64,000 nucleotides of DNA, from positions 124,001 to 188,000 of the forward strand of contig JAJEFA010000012.1 in assembly GCA_022820725.1 (NCBI GenBank). Reading direction: 5' to 3'. The stretch comes from Candidatus Binatia bacterium (lineage in GTDB: Bacteria; Desulfobacterota; Binatia; Bin18). Position numbers and translations under genes: made by a program. Positions 57,645 to 64,000 of the stretch are shown piece by piece (the first letter of the stretch is position 1; every line of letters begins with the position of its first letter). The notes beneath the pieces are model-generated. The model was not told the origin of the DNA, did not search any database, and worked only from the letters and a program-made list of their open reading frames with translations.

Positions 57645-59174
57645 TCATTCCCATTCAATGGTTGCCGGTGGTTTGGAAGAAATATCGTAGACGACCCGGT
57701 TGATGCCGCGGACTTCGTTAATAATACGATTGGATATCGTCCCCAGCAGCTCACCGGGCAGACGCGCCCAGTCCGCGGTCATGCCGTCCACACTCTCAAC
57801 GGCCCGGATGGCTACAACATACTCATACGTCCGCGCGTCACCCATGACGCCAACCGTCTTGACCGGTAGTAACACGGCGAAGGCCTGCCAGACCCGGTCA
57901 TAATAGCCTGCGGCCCGGATTTCCTCGTCGACAATGGCGTCTGAGGCACGCAGCAGGTCCAGGAGCTCGACTCGCACCGGACCGAGTATACGAATCGCCA
58001 ACCCCGGCCCAGGAAAAGGCTGGCGTCCGACGATGTCCTCGGGAAGACCAAGCAGCCGGCCCAACCCGCGCACTTCGTCTTTGAATAATTCCCGCAGCGG
58101 TTCCACCAATCTGAGCCGCATCCGTTCCGGCAGACCGCCAACATTATGATGGCTCTTGATAGTTGCCGCTGGTCCCTTAAAGGAAACGGACTCAATCACG
58201 TCAGGATACAGGGTACCTTGGGCCAGGAATTCCACATCTGGCAGCGAAGCCGCTTCTTCTTCAAAGACCTCAATAAAGACGTGGCCGATAATGCGCCGCT
58301 TGCGTTCCGGGTCGTCGACCCCAGCGAGGCGTTCAAGAAAACGTTCAGCCGCGTTGACTGGCCGAATATCCAGCCCCAGTTGGGAGAACACGCGCACGAC
58401 ACTGTCCGCCTCGCCCTGACGCAAGAGGCCGTTATCAACAAAAATGCAGGTCAGACGATCGCCAATCGCCCGATGAATCAAGAGGGCGACAACGGCTGAA
58501 TCCACACCGCCGCTCAGACCACACACGACCCGCTTGTCTCCAACTTGGTCACGAATGCGTTGGACTTCGCGTTCGATAAAGCCTTCCATCGTCCAGTCTG
58601 CGGCGCAGCCACAAATCCGGAAAAGAAAATTGTGGAGGACATCTTTCCCCCTCTCGGTATGGATAACTTCGGGGTGAAACTGGACACCGAAATATCGGCC
58701 CGAATCATCGCGGCAGGCGGCTATGGGTGAGTTGTCCGAATGGGCCAGGACCGTCCAGCCTGTGGGTAGGGATTCCATTTTGTCGCCATGGCTCATCCAG
58801 ACTTGGGTCGAGACCGTAGACGAGAAACCAGTGAACAGGTCGGTCGTATCATCGACCATCAGTTGGGCCGGACCAAACTCGCGCCGTTCCGCCTGAGCAA
58901 CCTGCCCCCCGGCCAGTTGGTGCAGCACTCCCATGCCATAGCAAATCCCCAAAAAAGGAACCGGCAGACCAAGGATTGAGGCGGCGAGCGCTGGAGCGTC
59001 TTCGTCGTACACGCTGGCAGGCCCGCCCGACAGAATAATGCCTTCGGGATTTAGGGCCTGAATACGATCCACGGAGATATTGTAGGGGTGAATTTCGCAG
59101 TAGACCTGCGCTTCACGAACGCGCCGGGCAATCAACTGCGTATACTGACTGCCGAAATCAAGAACCAGAATCAT
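57645..59174 (-). CDS. guaA: GMP synthase (glutamine-hydrolysing)
   Basis: 509 residues. The class I glutamine amidotransferase domain has the nucleophile Cys in [12 protein letters not shown] and His-Glu in [10 protein letters not shown]. The ATP pyrophosphatase has [15 protein letters not shown], and the dimerisation domain includes [18 protein letters not shown] and TIEWE at the C-terminus. It converts XMP to GMP. The ATG at 59174 follows GGTGGTGGAAGGT. guaB lies 62 bases upstream in the same direction, as in many guaBA operons. Confidence 0.96.
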   Translation of the reverse strand: MILVLDFGSQYTQLIARRVREAQVYCEIHPYNISVDRIQALNPEGIILSGGPASVYDEDAPALAASILGLPVPFLGICYGMGVLHQLAGGQVAQAERREFGPAQLMVDDTTDLFTGFSSTVSTQVWMSHGDKMESLPTGWTVLAHSDNSPIAACRDDSGRYFGVQFHPEVIHTERGKDVLHNFLFRICGCAADWTMEGFIEREVQRIRDQVGDKRVVCGLSGGVDSAVVALLIHRAIGDRLTCIFVDNGLLRQGEADSVVRVFSQLGLDIRPVNAAERFLERLAGVDDPERKRRIIGHVFIEVFEEEAASLPDVEFLAQGTLYPDVIESVSFKGPAATIKSHHNVGGLPERMRLRLVEPLRELFKDEVRGLGRLLGLPEDIVGRQPFPGPGLAIRILGPVRVELLDLLRASDAIVDEEIRAAGYYDRVWQAFAVLLPVKTVGVMGDARTYEYVVAIRAVESVDGMTADWARLPGELLGTISNRIINEVRGINRVVYDISSKPPATIEWE

Positions 59175-59236
59175 ACCTTCCACCACCAGGGCCGGCCCTC
59201 AGCGCACAGCGCGTTGGGCCGAAGTGCCCATCTTCC

Positions 59237-60712
59237 CTACTCCAGCCGATAATTGGGCGCTTCCTTGGTAATAATCACATCGTGGACGTGGTTTTCTCGT
59301 AGCCCGGCCGGAGAGACCCGGACAAAACGGACCTTGGTTCTGAGCTCCTCCAGGTTATGGCAGCCGGTATAGCCCATGCCGGCTTTCAGGCCACCAACCA
59401 ACTGATCGACGACAACCGATAATGGCCCCTTGTACGGCACTCGCCCCTCAATCCCCTCGGGCACCAGCTTACCCGCGCTTTCCTCCGTGTCTTGAAAATA
59501 CCGGTTCCGGCTTCCTTCCCGCTCGCGCATGGCCTCAAGCGAGCCCATGCCTCGATATTGTTTATACGAGCGGCCTTGATACAGAATGGTTTCCCCTGGG
59601 CTTTCTTCTGTGCCGGCGAAGAGACTGCCGATCATGACTGCCTGCGCGCCGGCGGCTAAGGCCTTCACAATGTCGCCGGAAAAACGAATCCCGCCGTCAG
59701 AAATCACCGGGACTCCGGCCCGTTCGGCAACTCGAACCGTATCAACCACTGCCGTCAGCTGCGGCACCCCCACCCCCGAGACCATACGCGTAGTACAGAT
59801 GGACGCAGGCCCAATACCGACTTTAATCCCGTCTGCACCAGCCCCGATCAGCGCCTGTGCCCCCTCAGCCGTGGCGATATTACCCGCCACGACCTCCAGA
59901 CCTCTAAAATTGCGTTTCAGAGATCTGAGCGTCTCAATGACGCTGGTCGTGTGCCCATGAGCCGTATCAAGGACGACCAGATCAGCACCCGCCTCAACGA
60001 CGGATTCCGTCCGCGCTTCCCAGTCATCACCGGTACCAATAGCGGCCGCGACCCGGAGACGCCCATACTCATCCTTACAGGCATGTGGGTGTTGGCTCGT
60101 TTTCTCAATATCTTTCACAGTGATGAGTCCCTTGAGATGCATGGTCTCATCAACAACCAGTAATTTTTCGATCCGATGCGTATGTAGAATTTCTTCCGCT
60201 TCTTCGCGGCTAATCCCCGGCCGGGCGGTCACGAGATTATCTTTGGTCATCACTTCTGAGACCAAGCGGTCGAGCCGTTTTTCAAAACGGAGATCACGGT
60301 TGGTTAAAATACCGACCAGTTTGTCATCTTTGATGACCGGTAGCCCGGATATCTGGGAGCGATCCATAATATCCCGCGCCTGGGCGATAGTCGTGTCGGG
60401 AGTCACGGTAATGGGGTCAATAATGACGCCGCTCTCATGCTTTTTGACCTTGGCAATCTCTGCGGCCTGAGCTGGAATGCCCAAATTACGATGAATTACT
60501 CCGATACCGCCCGCCTGAGCCATGGCAATAGCAGCCCGCGCCTCAGTCACCGTATCCATGGCTGCACTCACCAACGGCGTATTCAGGCGAATCGTTCGCG
60601 TGACAGAGGTCGAGACGTCCGCGTCTTTGGGTAAAAAATCGGATTCACCAGGCAGGAGGAGAATGTCGTCAAAGGTGAGACCTTCGGGGATTTCTGCGGG
60701 CAGCATAGGCAT
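59237..60712 (-). CDS. guaB: IMP dehydrogenase
   Basis: 491 residues. The N-terminal catalytic part ([20 protein letters not shown]) is split by two CBS domains ([20 protein letters not shown] to RDLRFEKR, and [14 protein letters not shown] to KDIEKTSQ). The catalytic loop [23 protein letters not shown] carries the active Cys. It oxidises IMP to XMP with NAD, the committed step of GMP synthesis. The ATG at 60712 has a GCTGAGGAAT site. A promoter and a U-tailed hairpin lie just upstream, so guaBA may be attenuated. Confidence 0.96.
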   Translation of the reverse strand: MPMLPAEIPEGLTFDDILLLPGESDFLPKDADVSTSVTRTIRLNTPLVSAAMDTVTEARAAIAMAQAGGIGVIHRNLGIPAQAAEIAKVKKHESGVIIDPITVTPDTTIAQARDIMDRSQISGLPVIKDDKLVGILTNRDLRFEKRLDRLVSEVMTKDNLVTARPGISREEAEEILHTHRIEKLLVVDETMHLKGLITVKDIEKTSQHPHACKDEYGRLRVAAAIGTGDDWEARTESVVEAGADLVVLDTAHGHTTSVIETLRSLKRNFRGLEVVAGNIATAEGAQALIGAGADGIKVGIGPASICTTRMVSGVGVPQLTAVVDTVRVAERAGVPVISDGGIRFSGDIVKALAAGAQAVMIGSLFAGTEESPGETILYQGRSYKQYRGMGSLEAMREREGSRNRYFQDTEESAGKLVPEGIEGRVPYKGPLSVVVDQLVGGLKAGMGYTGCHNLEELRTKVRFVRVSPAGLRENHVHDVIITKEAPNYRLE

Positions 60713-60732
60713 ATTCCTCAGCTCATAGTTAC

Positions 60733-60766
60733 AAAAAAGCCCATCTCGTCTGCGGATGAGATGGGC
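60733..60766 (-). terminator. Hairpin with U-tract in the guaB leader (possible attenuator)
   Basis: On the minus strand AGCCCATCTC and GAGATGGGCT form a 10-bp stem (60766 to 60738) with a 10-base loop, followed by TTTTTT (60738-60733). This is a textbook intrinsic terminator placed only about 20 bases before the guaB ATG, downstream of a candidate promoter. It could attenuate guaBA or stop read-through from the ferredoxin gene. Confidence 0.85.
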
Positions 60767-60854
60767 TCTATTTCTTGTCGTGTCAGACAGTCGTCGCTGC
60801 CATGCTTTTCCTTATCAAACCCCTACCCCTTTCGCAAGCCGGAGCGTGAGGCAC

Positions 60855-60884
60855 AATATATAGGGGTATCCGCGCATTTTTCAA
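60855..60884 (-). promoter_or_regulatory. Candidate sigma-70 promoter for guaB
   Basis: Minus-strand TTGAAA (60884-60879) and TATATT (60860-60855) are 18 bases apart (16 or 17 if TATATA or ATATAT is taken). Transcription would start near 60848 and give a leader of about 135 bases that includes the hairpin with U-tract. The -35 lies directly after the ferredoxin stop codon. Confidence 0.55.
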
Positions 60885-61268
60885 TCAGGCGATCTCTTTC
60901 ATTTTCTGATAGGTTGCGTGGTCCATCCAGCCTGACACCTTGCGCGGATTCGTTTCCACCTCAACGTCCTCCAGGACTTGGGTCTGGCAGGCCAAGCGGT
61001 AGGATTTCCCTTCCCAGGCGACGTGCTTCTCCTCCCTGACACTCAGCGGTGAGAGGGCTCGGTGATCGTTCACTTTCACCCGACATGTCCCACAAAACCC
61101 CTTGCCGCGGCAATTGAGCAATTTTGCAGGAAACGGCATTCCGGTAAATGGATCGGGGCCGAAGAGCGGGTAGAGGTCTATCTTGTTTTCTAAGGCGACC
61201 TCACGCAGATTCGATCCTTTGGCCACTTCAATTGTCAATTCCTGTTTAATAAACGTTACTGACGGCAT
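60885..61268 (-). CDS. 2Fe-2S ferredoxin
   Basis: 127 residues. Four cysteines of a plant-type cluster: C53, C59, C62 (NCRGKGFCGTCRV) and C94 (RLACQTQ). It has the usual beta-grasp surroundings, with a C-terminal extension VETNPRKVSGWMDHATYQKM. It carries electrons for an unknown partner. GAAGGAGGCTGCAAGCGC precedes the ATG. It is divergent from the small zinc-ribbon-like gene at 61344. A nitroreductase and a predicted selenoprotein are nearby. Confidence 0.88.
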   Translation of the reverse strand: MPSVTFIKQELTIEVAKGSNLREVALENKIDLYPLFGPDPFTGMPFPAKLLNCRGKGFCGTCRVKVNDHRALSPLSVREEKHVAWEGKSYRLACQTQVLEDVEVETNPRKVSGWMDHATYQKMKEIA

Positions 61269-61343
61269 GCGCTTGCAGCCTCCTTCACCCTCGTGTTAGG
61301 CAGTTGTTTATCTGGTCTGACCACACAAATCCAGAGGTGGGGT

Positions 61344-61556
61344 ATGTATGTTGATGTGAGTTGCAGAAAATGTGGACAGCAAAAACGGATGGACATTGGC
61401 GCTCCTCGCAATGATGCCCTTGAAGACCATCTGCACTACTTGAAAGAGCGCCTTACCCACCAGCCCAGCTTTCAGTGTTTTGGCGGTCATTTTGAACTGT
61501 CCGCTCCGCTGCCTGACTTTTGGGACATCCACTGGGAGACGCTCGGAGAAACCTAG
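61344..61556 (+). CDS. Small zinc-ribbon-like protein
   Basis: 70 residues. The start VDVSCRKCGQQKRMDIG has a CxxC, and QCFGGHFEL supplies a further Cys and His, so a single zinc site C-x2-C...C/H is likely. The rest has no family I recognise. AGAGGTGGGGT is the ribosome binding site. It is 42 bases upstream of the LeuA-like domain gene and on the same strand as the selenoprotein gene, so these three are probably one unit. Confidence 0.65.
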   Translation: MYVDVSCRKCGQQKRMDIGAPRNDALEDHLHYLKERLTHQPSFQCFGGHFELSAPLPDFWDIHWETLGET

Positions 61557-61598
61557 AAACAGCCGACCTGACTCAATACAACCGGCATTGGAGTATGC

Positions 61599-62096
61599 AT
61601 GGCACAGCAACCAGAACAAAGTGGAGAATTCTTCACCGAGACCACCACCCCGCAAGCCTCGCAAGAAGTCAAGCGATGGCATCAAGACCCTGACTATCGC
61701 CCTCCGTTTCGCATTATCCGCTGGCGGGTCATTGATGAAGTGTGGAACGGGCAAAGCGCTATCGATGCGGTTGTCCTCGTTGAAGTGGACAAACAACATG
61801 ATTTTGGTGCGGCGCAAGGGGTGGGAGGCGTCCATGCGCTGGACCAAGCCCTCCGTCAGGTTCTGACGAAGCACTTCTCCTTTCTTGCGGGCGTAGACCT
61901 CGTTGAATTGTATACCCACCGTGGCGGCGCCGGGACAGCGGCGGAGGTTGTGTCCATCATGAAGTTCAGCGATGGCAAACGGCAGTGGAGCAGCATGCGT
62001 CAATCACGCGACTTACTCGAATCCGCCTGGCTGGCCCTGATTGACGGGTACGAGTGGATTATTGCGAAATCTCGTCGAAAAAAAATACCGCGATAA
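61599..62096 (+). CDS. Stand-alone LeuA/CimA-type regulatory (dimerisation) domain protein
   Basis: 165 residues. About residues 37-155 read as the allosteric C-terminal domain of 2-isopropylmalate/citramalate synthases: FRIIRWRVIDEVWNGQSAID, VGGVHALDQALRQVLTKHF, VELYTHRGGAGTAAEVVSIM and SMRQSRDLLESAWLALIDGY. In LeuA and CimA this domain binds leucine or isoleucine. Here no catalytic HMG-like domain is present in the protein or in the window. The N-terminal about 30 residues are polar and the C-terminus basic. The next gene starts 16 bases after it. It may be an effector-binding protein of its own. Confidence 0.75.
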   Translation: MAQQPEQSGEFFTETTTPQASQEVKRWHQDPDYRPPFRIIRWRVIDEVWNGQSAIDAVVLVEVDKQHDFGAAQGVGGVHALDQALRQVLTKHFSFLAGVDLVELYTHRGGAGTAAEVVSIMKFSDGKRQWSSMRQSRDLLESAWLALIDGYEWIIAKSRRKKIPR

Positions 62097-62112
62097 GAGA
62101 AGAGGAAGCGAA

Positions 62113-62466
62113 ATGCCAAAGGCACGTCTGGACTGGCAGTATCATCGTCCAAGTTGAGTGACCTGCAAAAAAGCACAAGAGTTTCTTGTGCAGAAAGCGG
62201 TGACCGCCGCCAGCGTTGTGAATGCACGCAAAGAACAGTTTGATCGCGTTCGGACCCTGGAATTGCTGCGACCGCTCAGCGAAGTCGTGGCCGTAAAAGG
62301 TAAAAAGATACTGCGTTTTTCCCTGAAAAAGGGCCAGCCACCACCTGACACATTGCTTTCGGCCGTTATTGGCCCCTCAGGTAATCTGCGTGCCCCGGCC
62401 ATACGCGCAGGCAAGCGGCTTGTGGTTGGCTTCCATCCCGACGTCTACGGTGAACTGTTTGGGTAG
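62113..62466 (+). CDS. ArsC/Spx-like thioredoxin-fold protein with UGA-encoded selenocysteine (predicted selenoprotein)
   Basis: From the ATG at 62113 (AGAGGAAGCGAA before it) the frame encodes MPKARLDWQYHRPS, then TGA at 62155-62157, then VTCKKAQEFLVQKAVTAAS and 84 further residues; 117 residues if UGA is read as Sec. The resulting U15-x-x-C18 stands where ArsC/Spx relatives have CxxC followed by K-A-x-x-x-L, and NLRAPAI provides the cis-Pro. Without readthrough the peptide would stop at 14 residues and the rest would start at a GTG (62158), losing the active site. A SECIS-like hairpin lies immediately downstream. Similar proteins are, as I recall, annotated as ArsC family (seleno)proteins; a redox role is likely but undetermined. 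Confidence 0.75.
62173..62191 (+). promoter_or_regulatory. Candidate bacterial SECIS element
   Basis: GCACAAG (62173-62179) and CTTGTGC (62185-62191) form a perfect 7-bp stem with the loop AGTTT. The loop starts 23 bases after the UGA and has G as its second base. Bacterial SECIS elements usually have a small apical loop with a G among its first two bases, about 16 to 37 bases downstream of UGA, which this fits. Confidence 0.7.
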
Positions 62467-62485
62467 AAGACCCCCTCACCCCCGG

Positions 62486-62508
62486 CCCTCTCCCTCCAGG
62501 GGAGAGGG
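62486..62508. repeat. GC-rich inverted repeat after the predicted selenoprotein gene
   Basis: CCCTCTCCC (62486-62494) and GGGAGAGGG (62500-62508) pair perfectly around TCCAG, within a C-rich run. It could end the transcript of the small cluster. No T-run follows. Intergenic elements with CCCTCTCCC/GGGAGAGGG cores are common in proteobacterial genomes, so it may be an interspersed repeat. Confidence 0.5.
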
Positions 62509-62607
62509 AATGCTTTGCGGTTCTGTAGGTCGGATTGGCGGAACACCCTCCGACAGATTTGTTGTCCGGTTAATCTGAATTTCCCCACACCCCTCCCCCA
62601 CGTCGTT

Positions 62608-63282
62608 CTATACCGGTCGTTTCAACGGCGTCCCCCACTGATCCACACAGGTGACTTCTTCAACTGCCATTCGGCGCACGGGGCCAAATTTACCCATGGG
62701 ATAGCCGACCGGGAGAAGGGCATAGGTCGAGATGTTATCCGGCAGATTGAGGACCGGCCGCAGTTCCTCCTCGTGCAGCGAACAGACCGTGGTGAGCGTG
62801 GCACCGAGCCCCAATGCACGACAGGCCAGCAACATATTCTGCACCGCAGGATAAATGCTTGACCCCGACAGGCGGGCCAGCTTTGCCGCTAATTGCGCGC
62901 CAGCTTCACCCGGCGGCATCGGTCGTTCTTTGAGACAGGCAAAAATCAGGACCGGTACTTCAGCCAGATTGTCGGCCAAATAGCTTGCGGCGTCCAATAA
63001 TCTTCTGAATTTTCCTTCTTCCATATGACTCGGCCCCGGCCGACCATCGTAGATGGTCCGCGCTTGTTCCCAGCCTTTTTGATAGATGCGTTGGACTTCC
63101 CGTTTGACTTCAGCATCTTTCACAACGAGAAAGCGCCAGTGCTGGGTATTGCCACCGCTGGCAGCCCGAATACCAGCGTCGAGGAGCTGATAAATAATGT
63201 CGTCCGAGACCGGGTCGGTTTTCAGCCGACGCATACTCCGGGTCGAAAACATGATGTCAAACAATTCCGCTTGTGCTGCCAT
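62608..63282 (-). CDS. Nitroreductase family protein
   Basis: 224 residues. FSTRSMRRLKTDPVSDDIIYQLLDAGIRAASGGNTQHWRFLVV is the FMN-binding N-terminus of the nitroreductase fold, and AVQNMLLACRALGLGATLTTV and LLPVGYPMGKFGPVRR are the later flavin contacts. These are FMN-dependent NAD(P)H oxidoreductases with varied substrates. It is convergent with the predicted selenoprotein gene. AGGAGGCGGTTC lies before the ATG at 63282. No substrate can be deduced. Confidence 0.86.
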   Translation of the reverse strand: MAAQAELFDIMFSTRSMRRLKTDPVSDDIIYQLLDAGIRAASGGNTQHWRFLVVKDAEVKREVQRIYQKGWEQARTIYDGRPGPSHMEEGKFRRLLDAASYLADNLAEVPVLIFACLKERPMPPGEAGAQLAAKLARLSGSSIYPAVQNMLLACRALGLGATLTTVCSLHEEELRPVLNLPDNISTYALLPVGYPMGKFGPVRRMAVEEVTCVDQWGTPLKRPV

Positions 63283-63501
63283 GAACCGCCTCCTTACTGA
63301 TGTCTCGATATGTGTGCGTGTTCTCCGGCATCCCCTTGTCGGAATTCCTCAGCACGGCTAGAGTGACCGGCCAGAATTTTATTGTCCACGACAAAAGCAA
63401 GGGGGTAGAGAACGCCAAGTGCATTGTGCGTGTCCGCCCGCCCTGTGTCAAATGGAACGCCGCAGTCTTCTCAGGCTGACACGATAAGGAGTAAGCAGGT
63501 T

Positions 63502-64000
63502 ATGAATAGGCTTCGAAACCGGCAACGATCATATAGAGGCAGAGGCGTACTTCTAGTGCTCGCCTTCATCTTGACCGGCTGTGGAGGTTCGGCGCCGAGT
63601 CTGACAGGAGAAGAGATTCAAGCCAGGAATCCAAACCATACCTATGTGGAAATTGACGGTGTTGCGCTGCATTACCAGCAAACCGGCTTGGGCCGGCCGC
63701 TGATCTTTATCCACGGCCTGCTCGAAGATTACCGTATCTGGCGGCATATCACCCCAGGGCTGACCTATGGCAATACGGTCTATGAACTGGACTTGATGGG
63801 CTTTGGCCTGTCTGAGAAACCGCAAGATAAAACCTACGATCTGGACACCTATCTGGCGCAACTCACGGCGTATATTGAGAACTTCCACTTAGAAAACATT
63901 ATTCTTGCGGGACACGACTTCGGAGCGGTCATCGCGGCAGCCTATGCCCTCCAGAGCCCGGCCAACGTCCATAAACTGATTCTGATGAGCGCTCCAATCT
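63502..64000 (+). CDS. Alpha/beta hydrolase lipoprotein, N-terminal part (partial)
   Basis: The frame runs off the right edge after 166 codons. The signal peptide ends in LILTGCGGS-like sequence (FILTGC), a lipobox, so the protein should be lipidated. Then comes an alpha/beta hydrolase: YVEIDGVALHYQQTGLGRPLIFIHGLLEDYRIW (oxyanion HG), ELDLMGFGLSEKP and the nucleophile elbow ILAGHDFGAVIAA. An Asp at the elbow (GHDFG) is what haloalkane dehalogenases and epoxide hydrolases have; Ser-type esterases have GHSxG. The C-terminal Asp/His are outside the window. AAGGAG lies upstream of the ATG. Confidence 0.85.
   Translation, partial: MNRLRNRQRSYRGRGVLLVLAFILTGCGGSAPSLTGEEIQARNPNHTYVEIDGVALHYQQTGLGRPLIFIHGLLEDYRIWRHITPGLTYGNTVYELDLMGFGLSEKPQDKTYDLDTYLAQLTAYIENFHLENIILAGHDFGAVIAAAYALQSPANVHKLILMSAPI

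Noticed and set aside
61308..62003. Long open frame on the minus strand (231 codons)
   Set aside because: It is antisense to the zinc-ribbon-like and LeuA-domain genes, has no recognisable motifs, and those plus-strand genes have ribosome binding sites and family signatures.

Overview
The window looks like an ordinary chromosomal stretch of a Gram-negative, probably free-living and respiring bacterium. The evidence is a complete Tol-Pal envelope operon, a second TonB-type energy transduction cluster, AsmA-like and HtrA envelope proteins, glutathione synthetase with glutathione-dependent formaldehyde dehydrogenase, a membrane electron-transfer oxidoreductase, biotin-dependent acyl-CoA carboxylase and a type III CoA-transferase. 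The mix recalls deltaproteobacterial-grade or Tectomicrobia-like lineages, but nothing here fixes the taxon. A candidate UGA-encoded selenocysteine suggests the organism makes selenoproteins. I see no insertion sequence, prophage, CRISPR array or rRNA operon. Coding density is high on both strands.

Layout. 1-5138 (minus): tolQ-tolR-tolA/tonB-like-tolB-pal-cpoB, followed by the start of ribF. 5355-9158 (plus): gap-tpiA-secG without pgk, then a FAD-dependent oxidoreductase. 9259-15500 (plus): tRNA-Leu, a fused M16 peptidase, prmA, rsmE, gshB and a YhhQ-type transporter. 15540-19695: a glycosyltransferase, tRNA-Phe with a DUF433/DUF5615 toxin-antitoxin-like pair behind it, and a DUF4212/sodium symporter pair with a CBS-domain protein. 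19901-26732: cupin, VanZ-like, DUF711, a winged-helix protein, a HEAT-repeat protein, HtrA with a clear terminator, a VOC protein and ispH.

26946-40546: formaldehyde dehydrogenase, an acyl-CoA-dehydrogenase-fold flavoprotein, AsmA-like and alpha/beta-hydrolase genes, TfoX-like, an orphan solute-binding protein, CoA-transferase, a membrane Fe-S oxidoreductase, DUF192, an exported YqgE-like protein and an NTF2-fold protein. 40821-45815: one operon of DUF3450, TtpC-like, ExbB, ExbD, TonB and TPR proteins, as in the Vibrio TonB2 system. 45998-51372: carboxyltransferase, biotin carboxylase and biotin carrier, then a tandem ThyX-like protein. 51356-60712 (minus): EthD protein, pgsA, hflX, dnaE, guaA and guaB, the last preceded by a promoter and a hairpin with a U-tract that could attenuate it.

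60885-64000: a 2Fe-2S ferredoxin, then a small plus-strand cluster of a zinc-ribbon-like protein, a stand-alone LeuA/CimA regulatory domain and an ArsC/Spx-like thioredoxin-fold protein whose frame has an in-frame UGA giving a U-x-x-C motif, with a SECIS-like stem-loop just behind it. A nitroreductase and a truncated lipoprotein hydrolase close the window. The ArsC-like selenoprotein and its neighbours are the most interesting part of the sequence.
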